5,855 bases of DNA from contig CAKPRQ010000021.1 in the NCBI GenBank assembly GCA_934182605.1, positions 1-5,855 of the forward strand, given 5' to 3'. The DNA comes from an uncultured Clostridia bacterium (lineage in GTDB: Bacteria > Bacillota > Clostridia > TANB77 > CAG-508). The position numbers were made by a program, and so were the translations under genes. The notes beneath the pieces were generated by a model, which saw nothing but the letters and a program-made list of their open reading frames with translations, searched no databases and was not told the origin of the DNA. Shown piece by piece: positions 1 through 5,212 of the stretch. Numbering within the stretch: the stretch's first letter is position 1; each line of letters starts with the position of its first letter.

Positions 1-785
1 ATTCCTATCATTAAAAGTAATTCAAAATTTATAAATTGAAATATCACAGTTTTTATAATAGTTGTTATTTGTGAAACGCCAAAAATAACATTTATAGTTG
101 TTTCTACAATGGCCCATATTGGAAAATAAAATATACTTAATAACGGATGTCTTATATCATAATAATTTAATTGTGAATAAATACCTGAGTGCACCCAACC
201 TGAATCCATTGAATATATTTTATCATATTGTAAGAAAAAGTTTTGATTGAATCCGTAAACTATGGTGATTGCTAAAAAGCCAATTACTGAAAGAATTATA
301 ATTATTCTTTTTTCTTCTTTTGTAAATTCTTTAATTAAATTTTGGAGATAATTTAAAATAGCACTAAATATTATCGTTGTCAAAATATAACATGCAAGTG
401 TAGCAATTAAATATATTTTATGAGAAAATATATTTATCATATCTTTTGGAATCATCCAATAAATAATATAAGCTTTTGTAAATTCAGCTTTTCTGATAAT
501 ACATGCAGAGAAAAATAGTGAAAGAAGTGCTGATATTTTATTTGTTTTAATTGAAGTCCAAAACTTTTCTAATATTTTTTCTCCAATAATATACACTATT
601 ATGAATATAATTATCAATGTTGAATATACTTCAAACTTTACATCTGTTGCGTTATTCATTGGAATTAATTGAGCAGAAAAAAAGGAAAACGATATAGCAA
701 TTATTAGTGTTATTATATTATAAAAAATCACTTTTTTTAAATTTTTATTAATTCTATTTTTAAATAAATCTTTTATTGTTTTCAT
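1..785 (-). CDS. Multi-spanning membrane protein, probable GT-C-type glycosyltransferase (3' end cut off by window)
   Basis: An open frame begins at the ATG at 783-785 and stays open to the left edge, giving 261 residues with no stop. AGGAGA at 791-796 lies just upstream of the start. The ATG overlaps the TGA of the HAD-GtrA gene by 4 nt, so the two are translationally coupled. The protein is mostly hydrophobic, with membrane segments near residues 20-42, 53-71, 85-98, 123-147, 160-178 and 215-240. After the fifth segment comes a polar, probably extracytoplasmic loop with MDSGW (Asp194) and RHPLLS (212-217). An acidic residue followed some 20 residues later by an HP motif before a helix is common in GT-C lipid-sugar-dependent glycosyltransferases. 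Four helices before that loop are more than the usual GT-C start. I infer that it uses the lipid-linked sugar made by the two genes before it. A polymerase or another large membrane protein of surface polysaccharide assembly remains possible. No precise family is recognised. Confidence 0.6.
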   Translation of the reverse strand, partial: MKTIKDLFKNRINKNLKKVIFYNIITLIIAISFSFFSAQLIPMNNATDVKFEVYSTLIIIFIIVYIIGEKILEKFWTSIKTNKISALLSLFFSACIIRKAEFTKAYIIYWMIPKDMINIFSHKIYLIATLACYILTTIIFSAILNYLQNLIKEFTKEEKRIIIILSVIGFLAITIVYGFNQNFFLQYDKIYSMDSGWVHSGIYSQLNYYDIRHPLLSIFYFPIWAIVETTINVIFGVSQITTIIKTVIFQFINFELLLMIG

Positions 786-1762
786 TGTTTTCTCCTAAAA
801 ACTAGAAATTTACTTATTATGTAGTTTAAAATAACTACAATAATTTGTACTATAATCTTCATTATTTTATCATTTAGATTAAAAACAGATACGGTAATAT
901 ACATTCCTAGCATGTCTATTAGTAGTGTAAATAATCTTGAAATAAAAAACGAAATCATTTCTGTTTTAATATTTTTATTTATGCTGTTAAACACATATTT
1001 TCTATTACATAGATATGAAAAAATAACTGCTAGTGACCAAGAAATTATGTTGGCTAATTGTAATTGTAATTTGATAGTCGGATTTAAAATAGTAAATGTC
1101 AACAGATAATATGTTATCAAAGTTATTATCATGGTTAATAACCCAATAAAAGAATATCTGATAATTTCTTTTAAGTCTAAATTTTTTTTATTTTGATAAT
1201 TCCAATTTTCAATTTTGTCTTTTTGTATAAAGTATGCATTTTCAGCCTTACTCGCTAATGGTTCATCACTATAAGAATCAGAATAAAAATCATGTATTTC
1301 ATATTCTTTAATTTCTTTATTAAGTCTATTAATCTTTTCTTTCCCCTTGCAATTTAAACTTTTAAACTTGCCTGTATTTTTATCTATGTCGGTTGCTATG
1401 AGATAATTTATTGATAATTCTTTACATATGGGTTCAAGTAAAAATTTTGGAGAGGCAGATATAATAACTACTTCATTCTTGCACTTTTTTAATAAATTTG
1501 TTCTAATATGTTTCTTATTATTTTTCCAAAAATCTTCAATATATTTATCAATATCATTAGTACGCTTTAGAAATTCAAAAAAACATTCTTTTAATTTTTC
1601 TATTGGTATTAAATCCAAACTATTAAGTATAAAATAAATAATTATTTTTGGGATGTTTAAAATCATTTTTTTATTTTTCTTTAAACAATATTTAAAAAAT
1701 TCTTTAGAAGAATCTTTTTCATATAATGTTCCATCAAAGTCTAGCACATCTATTTTTTTCAT
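782..1762 (-). CDS. HAD-IB-type phosphatase fused to a GtrA-family membrane domain
   Basis: 326 residues from the ATG at 1760-1762. Residues 1-195 form a HAD hydrolase. The motifs are DFDGT (nucleophile Asp8, acid/base Asp10), an insert at 17-95 as in class C1-capped HAD-IB enzymes, IISAS (Ser102), a Lys in CKGKEK (139 or 143) and SDSYSDEP (Asp162, Asp166). All catalytic residues are present. Residues 198-324 form a GtrA domain: RYSFIG at its start, four helices (about 203-225, 233-252, 268-292, 300-321), and the two half-repeat signatures CNRKYVF and ISKFLVF. GtrA proteins are tied to flipping or recruiting polyprenyl-phosphate sugars. The phosphatase would sit on the cytoplasmic side. The gene lies 5 nt after the phosphoribosyltransferase-like gene and overlaps the next one by 4 nt. 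I infer that the HAD part dephosphorylates polyprenyl-phosphoryl-5-phosphoribose and GtrA handles the product. A longer start at 1822 would overlap the preceding gene by 55 nt and lacks support. Domain calls are firm; the substrate is inferred. Confidence 0.87.
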   Translation of the reverse strand: MKKIDVLDFDGTLYEKDSSKEFFKYCLKKNKKMILNIPKIIIYFILNSLDLIPIEKLKECFFEFLKRTNDIDKYIEDFWKNNKKHIRTNLLKKCKNEVVIISASPKFLLEPICKELSINYLIATDIDKNTGKFKSLNCKGKEKINRLNKEIKEYEIHDFYSDSYSDEPLASKAENAYFIQKDKIENWNYQNKKNLDLKEIIRYSFIGLLTMIITLITYYLLTFTILNPTIKLQLQLANIISWSLAVIFSYLCNRKYVFNSINKNIKTEMISFFISRLFTLLIDMLGMYITVSVFNLNDKIMKIIVQIIVVILNYIISKFLVFRRKQ

Positions 1763-1767
1763 TTTAG

Positions 1768-2637
1768 TTACCTCACATAAATTAGTATATACATTGAAAT
1801 AGCTAAAACTCCAACCATACACATTAATATTTTATCTGAAGTTATAACATCTACTGGGTCACCATATGAATCTCTTTCAATATCTAGACAGTATTTCATA
1901 AATATAATCATTACTACAGGTATAGTATAAATCATGTTCTCACCAAATTTTGCCGTTGTAGTTGCATCTACAGACCATAATGAGTAAAACATCAAAGTTA
2001 AAACTAAGCAAGCATACATAAATTTATCTAAATAATCTTTTGTATAATATTTTAATACTGCTCTTGAATCATCCCCTTGTTTAATAATCTCATTTCTTCT
2101 TTTTCCAAATCCCATAAAGAAAGAACCAGACATAACTGTTAAATACAACCATTTTGATATTTCTATAGATGTAATACTCGCACCATAAATTACTCTTATT
2201 ACAAATCCAGAAACTAGTATTACCACATCTATAATTGGTATGTTTTTAAGTCCTAAAGAATAAATTATATTTAAAATTAAGTATAAACTTATTAATATAA
2301 TCGAACTAAACTCTTTAATGATAAATATATTTATACATAGTGATGATATAGTTAACACTATAAACAGTAAAATAGCTTCTTTAATGCTTACGGCTCCTGA
2401 AGCAATTGGCCTATTCTTTTTAATTTTGTGCATTCTATCTTTTTCTACATCTTTAATGTCATTTATAACATATACTGCAGAAGATATTAAGCAAAATGAT
2501 ATAAAACCATAAATTGTCATTAATAAAGGTTTTATTTCAAATAATTGTGAATTAAATATTAATGGTAAAAATATAAGACCATTTTTTAAATAGTGTTTTA
2601 TTCTCATTAACTTTAATATATTTTTTAATTTTTTCAT
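1768..2637 (-). CDS. UbiA-family polyprenyl-phosphate phosphoribosyltransferase (DPPR synthase-like)
   Basis: 289 residues, about eight or nine membrane helices. The UbiA signature NDIKDVEKD gives N-D-x-x-D-x-x-x-D at residues 59-67, followed by KNRPIASG (74-81); these bind Mg-diphosphate. YSLGLK (126-131) is the second conserved UbiA element. IDVVILVSGFVIRVIYG (136-152), the GKRR stretch (178-181) and GDPVD (259-263) resemble decaprenyl-phosphate phosphoribosyltransferase (Rv3806c type, about 300 residues) more than quinone or heme prenyltransferases. The reaction of that family is transfer of 5-phosphoribose from PRPP to polyprenyl phosphate at the inner face of the membrane. It is the first gene of an operon with its own promoter (2676-2704) and is followed after 5 nt by a HAD-GtrA protein, which suits this reaction. 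An ATG at 2658 would add seven residues, but GGAGG sits inside that extension and points to 2637. The subfamily assignment is by remembered motifs; another UbiA substrate is possible. Confidence 0.84.
   Translation of the reverse strand: MKKLKNILKLMRIKHYLKNGLIFLPLIFNSQLFEIKPLLMTIYGFISFCLISSAVYVINDIKDVEKDRMHKIKKNRPIASGAVSIKEAILLFIVLTISSLCINIFIIKEFSSIILISLYLILNIIYSLGLKNIPIIDVVILVSGFVIRVIYGASITSIEISKWLYLTVMSGSFFMGFGKRRNEIIKQGDDSRAVLKYYTKDYLDKFMYACLVLTLMFYSLWSVDATTTAKFGENMIYTIPVVMIIFMKYCLDIERDSYGDPVDVITSDKILMCMVGVLAISMYILIYVR
1771..1774 (-). promoter_or_regulatory. Ribosome binding site fixing the HAD-GtrA start
   Basis: GAGG on the minus strand lies 8 nt before the ATG at 1760-1762, inside the last codons of the preceding gene. 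It supports translation from 1762 rather than from the in-frame ATG at 1822. The residues from Met at 1762 lead directly into the first beta strand of the HAD fold, as expected for the family. Confidence 0.75.
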
Positions 2638-2645
2638 TCTTAGAT

Positions 2646-2650
2646 CCTCC
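2646..2650 (-). promoter_or_regulatory. Ribosome binding site fixing the UbiA-like gene start
   Basis: GGAGG on the minus strand, 8 nt before the ATG at 2635-2637. It selects this start over the upstream in-frame ATG at 2658, which has no Shine-Dalgarno sequence and would lie only about 10 nt from the predicted transcription start. Confidence 0.85.
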
Positions 2651-2675
2651 AACCACATAATCTTTTGACATATAT

Positions 2676-2704
2676 ATGATACTATAAAATATTTATTTTT
2701 TCAA
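2676..2704 (-). promoter_or_regulatory. Sigma-70/SigA-type promoter of the UbiA/HAD-GtrA operon
   Basis: On the minus strand, TTGAAA (2699-2704) and TATCAT (2676-2681) are separated by exactly 17 nt, each 5 of 6 to consensus. Transcription would start near 2669, leaving a leader of about 30 nt before the ATG at 2637 with the GGAGG inside it. It lies downstream of the terminator-like hairpin at 2739-2771, so the operon can be expressed independently of the phosphocholine genes. Confidence 0.72.
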
Positions 2705-2738
2705 CAAACTTTTCATTTTTATTTAAAATTAAAATATT

Positions 2739-2771
2739 AAAAAACTGAATAATTACCCACCAATTATTCAG
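2739..2771 (-). terminator. Intrinsic terminator: perfect 10-bp hairpin plus U6
   Basis: Positions 2745-2754 (CTGAATAATT) and 2762-2771 (AATTATTCAG) are exact inverse complements around a 7-nt loop. In the minus-strand transcript the hairpin is followed at once by six U (2744-2739) and further AU-rich sequence. The loop reads GGTGGGT. The stem is AT-rich, so strength is moderate. It sits about 200 nt after the transporter stop, too far to be that gene's ordinary terminator if the closer hairpin at 2932-2973 works. It may instead end a short RNA made from the gap. Confidence 0.7.
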
Positions 2772-2776
2772 TAAAT

Positions 2777-2828
2777 TGTGGCATAAGCCACATTGTTGGT
2801 TAAGCTTTATATTATTGTAAGCTAACCA
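2777..2828. repeat. Two adjacent inverted repeats (stem-loops)
   Basis: Positions 2777-2782 and 2787-2792 form a perfect 6-bp stem (TGTGGC/GCCACA) around ATAA. Positions 2797-2807 and 2819-2828 form a 10-bp stem with one unpaired A at 2803 and an 11-base loop. They stand directly beside the terminator hairpin, making three stems in 84 bases. Confidence 0.75.
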
Positions 2829-2861
2829 TATATGTGTAAAATTTTTTACCCACCTAAAATT

Positions 2862-2913
2862 TGCAATTATATATTATATATCAATGTTTTACATAAGTAA
2901 AGCATAAATTGCA
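2862..2913. repeat. Nested inverted repeats surrounding a promoter
   Basis: The outer arms are TGCAATT (2862-2868) and AATTGCA (2907-2913). The inner arms are ATGTTTTAC (2884-2892) and GTAAAGCAT (2897-2905) around ATAA, nine pairs of which one is T-G on the plus strand. Both the -35 and -10 of the predicted promoter fall inside. This could be an operator, or a stem in an RNA. Confidence 0.6.
2873..2901 (-). promoter_or_regulatory. Promoter-like sequence for the candidate small RNA
   Basis: On the minus strand, TTTACT (2896-2901, 4 of 6 to consensus) and a perfect TATAAT (2873-2878) lie 17 nt apart. Start would be near 2866. In such AT-rich DNA a TATAAT is frequent by chance, so the exact 17-nt spacing and the terminator 100 nt downstream are the main support. 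Confidence 0.5.
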
Positions 2914-2931
2914 TTTTGGAATATTTTTTAT

Positions 2932-2973
2932 AAAAAACTCACTTGTAATTGTAAATACAAGAAACTTTTTTTT
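2932..2973 (-). terminator. Probable terminator of the phosphocholine operon
   Basis: It begins 4 nt after the transporter stop codon. CTTGTA (2942-2947) and TACAAG (2956-2961) form a 6-bp stem. It can be lengthened, through two mismatches, by pairing of the A-run (2932-2937) with the T-run (2966-2973). In the minus-strand transcript the stem is followed by TGAG and then six U. The T8 on the other side would let it work for plus-strand transcription too. The core stem is weak. Confidence 0.5.
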
Positions 2974-2976
2974 AAT

Positions 2977-4491
2977 TTACTCGTTCGATTTGTTGACGTC
3001 ACTTTTTGCATCTTTAATAAATGATGCGATAATAAGTATTAAAACTATTGCAATTGGAAATGCAGCAATTATACTTACAGATTGTAAATTTGCCATTGAA
3101 CTTTCTGCAAATACTAATGCTATAGGTAGTAAAATTAGTAATATGCACCACATTAATTGTATACTTTTATGTGGTTTTTCATCATGTGACAATTTTTTAT
3201 AACTATAGCATGATGCTGTGTATGCGATTGAATCAAAAGATGTTGCATAGAACGCTATCATTGTTATTAGTATGACAAACATGAATATATTTGAAAGGGG
3301 AATTGTATTAATCATTTCAATAATCATTTTATATAAATCTCCAGTTGTGTTGTACATTGTTATAAAATCTACGCTACCGCTTGCTTGAAGTCCTAAAGAA
3401 TGATTTCCTAAAACGATAAAACTAATTATTGTAGATCCAACGCCAAAAATATATCCTCCTAAAATTGTTTGCTTAACTGTTCTTCCTTTTGAAATATTTC
3501 CAATAAAGAATGGAGCTGCAACACACCATACCATCCAATATGCCCAATAATAAATAGTCCAAGATTGAGGAAATCCACTCGTTCTTAAAGGGTCACTATA
3601 AGTTGATAATCCTATAAAATTTTGAACCATTTTACCTAAAGATCCAAAACCATTTTCAATTATAAATTTAGCTTGTCCACCAAAAATTAAAACATATATT
3701 AAACTTCCAAAAAATAAATAAATGCAAGCTTTAGCTAATACTGACATTCCTTTTAAACCGTGTAATAAGGAATATGTGTAAACAAAACATGTAATTAGCA
3801 AAATAATTATTGTAATAGTTGTCCTACTAATAGTAACATTAAATAAAACCTTAACTATTTCAGCCATCAATGGTGTTGCTACGCTAAATGTTGTTGCTGT
3901 TCCTGCAAGTAAAGCAAATACTGCTAGCAAATCAATTATTCTTCCTGGAAATTTATCAGTCCATTTGCCCAAAATTGGGCGACAAGCTTCGGAATATTTT
4001 TGTTTTTCTTTTTTCTTTACGTGCAACATATATCCAAAGGCTACTGCTAAAACTAAATACATAGCCCACGGGATGAAACTCCAATGAAAAAGTGGGAACA
4101 CACTTGACCATTCATAAACATCACCTAAACTGGCAGTATAAGGTTCATTTGCGTATAGTAACCATTCTGCAAAAGAATAAAAGATAATATCTGCTGCTAG
4201 ACCACATGTAAACATCATAGAGCCCCATGTAAAAAATGAATATTTTGGTTTTTCACCTTTTTTTCCTAGCACTATTTTTCCATATTTTGAAAAAGCTATA
4301 TACATTGAAACTATAAATATTCCTAATCCAATAATTAAGTAATAAACACCAAATGTGTCACCAAAAAAGTATCTTATTTTACCAATAATATCACTTGAAG
4401 CATTCGGACAAGCAAAGAATAAAATGCATAATAATAGTATTATACCAAGTGGTACTAATGTAATTAACCAATCTATTTTTTTATTTTTCAT
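2977..4491 (-). CDS. BCCT-family transporter, probable choline uptake (LicB replacement)
   Basis: 504 residues and about twelve membrane helices, the usual length for betaine/choline/carnitine transporters. Recognisable blocks, numbered from the preferred start, are PLFHWSFIPWAMY (133-145, with both tryptophans of the TM4 aromatic box), GFPQSWTIYYWAYW (306-319), the family signature NISKGRT (332-338) and YATSFDS (415-421). The overall sequence is closest to CaiT as I remember it, including AEWLLY in TM3 where most members have an EP pair. The TSFDS segment retains Thr and Ser that bind sodium in BetP, so sodium-driven uptake is more likely than carnitine antiport. The gene overlaps licC by 11 nt and lies behind licA and licC, which makes choline the probable substrate; glycine betaine or carnitine cannot be excluded. 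The first ATG (4498-4500) directly abuts the AGGAG, so the ATG at 4489-4491 is preferred. Confidence 0.9.
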   Translation of the reverse strand: MKNKKIDWLITLVPLGIILLLCILFFACPNASSDIIGKIRYFFGDTFGVYYLIIGLGIFIVSMYIAFSKYGKIVLGKKGEKPKYSFFTWGSMMFTCGLAADIIFYSFAEWLLYANEPYTASLGDVYEWSSVFPLFHWSFIPWAMYLVLAVAFGYMLHVKKKEKQKYSEACRPILGKWTDKFPGRIIDLLAVFALLAGTATTFSVATPLMAEIVKVLFNVTISRTTITIIILLITCFVYTYSLLHGLKGMSVLAKACIYLFFGSLIYVLIFGGQAKFIIENGFGSLGKMVQNFIGLSTYSDPLRTSGFPQSWTIYYWAYWMVWCVAAPFFIGNISKGRTVKQTILGGYIFGVGSTIISFIVLGNHSLGLQASGSVDFITMYNTTGDLYKMIIEMINTIPLSNIFMFVILITMIAFYATSFDSIAYTASCYSYKKLSHDEKPHKSIQLMWCILLILLPIALVFAESSMANLQSVSIIAAFPIAIVLILIIASFIKDAKSDVNKSNE

Positions 4492-5212
4492 TATTCTCAT
4501 CTCCTTTATATTTTAAATAACTTGAATCAAATTTTATCAAATCATCTAAAGTATCAATTTCATACATATCTTCATCTTTTATTTCATATATTGTTAAATT
4601 AAATAAATCTGGATAGCAAAATATTGCTATATCATCCCAATACAATTGAGTATTCTTATTATAAATAAATTCTTTTTCAAGTAATTCACTTAGCTTTTTT
4701 CCATCTTCTTTTGTCCATCTGGAAATACTATATAATCTCCAACCTATTCCACCGTTTCTATTACATGAAATTACTTCTTTATTTGCATTAACTTTCAGAA
4801 TCCAATCATTTTCATACTCACTAATCCATTTACAACTATATCCAGATTTTTCAAAATCTGTAAATAATATTTTCGGGTTTTTTATTAATTGATCAGCATC
4901 CATAATAATACTTTCTTCTATTTTATCTTTTACAACGAATAGAGATGAAATATTGTTACAAGTATCATAATATGGATTTTCAACTAAAATTACTTCTGAA
5001 TATTTTTCTTTTAAAAATGTGAATTTTTCTTTCATGTAACCAACAACTATATATATTTCATTAATATTATTACTAATTAATGCAGTTATAATTGTTTCAA
5101 TAAAACTAACTCCATTTACTTTGACTAGAGGTTTGGGTACAAAATCTGTAACAGGTTTCATCCTACTTCCCTTGCCAGCTGCCAAAATAATTGCTCTTTT
5201 TACTTTATTCAT
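4481..5212 (-). CDS. licC: CTP:phosphocholine cytidylyltransferase LicC
   Basis: 243 residues, close to the usual LicC length of about 230. It makes CDP-choline from phosphocholine and CTP in the cytoplasm. The N-terminal nucleotide-binding signature AAGKGSRMKPVT with PKPLVKVNG (residues 11-34) marks a sugar-phosphate-type nucleotidyltransferase. MDADQL (104-109) supplies the metal-binding Asp pair. NPYYDTCNNISSL (79-91), NDW (135-137), LYWDD (190-194) and YEIDTLDD (217-224) match, as I recall it, the pneumococcal LicC pattern and set it apart from glucose-1-phosphate enzymes. The start is supported by GGAG at 5221-5224, 8 nt upstream. Its ATG overlaps the licA stop as ATGA (5209-5212), and its 3' end overlaps the transporter gene. 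Related NTP transferases acting on other alcohol phosphates exist, but the licA and transporter neighbours make phosphocholine the clear choice. Confidence 0.93.
   Translation of the reverse strand: MNKVKRAIILAAGKGSRMKPVTDFVPKPLVKVNGVSFIETIITALISNNINEIYIVVGYMKEKFTFLKEKYSEVILVENPYYDTCNNISSLFVVKDKIEESIIMDADQLIKNPKILFTDFEKSGYSCKWISEYENDWILKVNANKEVISCNRNGGIGWRLYSISRWTKEDGKKLSELLEKEFIYNKNTQLYWDDIAIFCYPDLFNLTIYEIKDEDMYEIDTLDDLIKFDSSYLKYKGDENNEK
4501..4505 (-). promoter_or_regulatory. Ribosome binding site deciding the transporter start
   Basis: AGGAG on the minus strand ends directly against the in-frame ATG at 4498-4500 (spacing zero) and lies 9 nt before the ATG at 4489-4491. Normal spacing favours the second ATG, shortening the protein by three residues to 504. 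The site lies within the end of licC, so translation is coupled. Confidence 0.8.

Larger units (their letters stand above)
2739..2866 (-). ncRNA. Candidate small structured RNA (or leader/attenuator) between the two operons
   Basis: This stretch has its own promoter-like sequence (2873-2901) and ends in a terminator (2739-2771), which defines a transcript of about 128 nt. In transcript order it can form four stems. The first is GTAAAA/TTTTAC near 2836-2849. The second is a 10-bp stem with one bulge (2797-2807 with 2819-2828). The third is a GC-richer 6-bp stem, GCCACA/TGTGGC, with a four-base loop (2777-2792). The fourth is the terminator hairpin. The 9-mer GGTGGGTAA occurs twice, near the 5' end and in the terminator loop. 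No open frame with a ribosome binding site fits inside. I do not recognise it as a known RNA family. It could also be an attenuating leader of the downstream operon. Existence as a transcript is inferred. Confidence 0.45.

Noticed and set aside
912..1109. Plus-strand open frame of 65 codons
   Set aside because: It lies wholly antisense to the GtrA domain, shows no ribosome binding site or recognisable motif, and is explained by low-GC composition.
1428..1637. Plus-strand open frame of 69 codons
   Set aside because: Antisense to the HAD domain, whose motifs are intact; hydrophobic residues simply mirror Lys/Glu-rich codons.
2318..2512. Plus-strand open frame of 64 codons
   Set aside because: Antisense to the conserved NDxxDxxxD region of the UbiA-like gene.
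2669..2678. Palindrome CATATATATG as an operator
   Set aside because: A simple AT alternation is common in such AT-rich DNA; its overlap with the promoter start is not enough evidence.
2665..2693. Plus-strand promoter: perfect TTGACA with a poor AATATT 17 nt on
   Set aside because: The -10 matches only 4 of 6, and it overlaps the better minus-strand promoter. It is kept only as an alternative in the inverted-repeat finding, not listed as a feature.
2867..2914. Minus-strand micro-ORF of 15 codons in the gap
   Set aside because: No ribosome binding site, it overlaps the predicted promoter, and has no recognisable features.
2909..3202. Plus-strand open frame of 97 codons
   Set aside because: Mostly antisense to the transporter C-terminus and crossing its terminator hairpin; no Shine-Dalgarno sequence seen.
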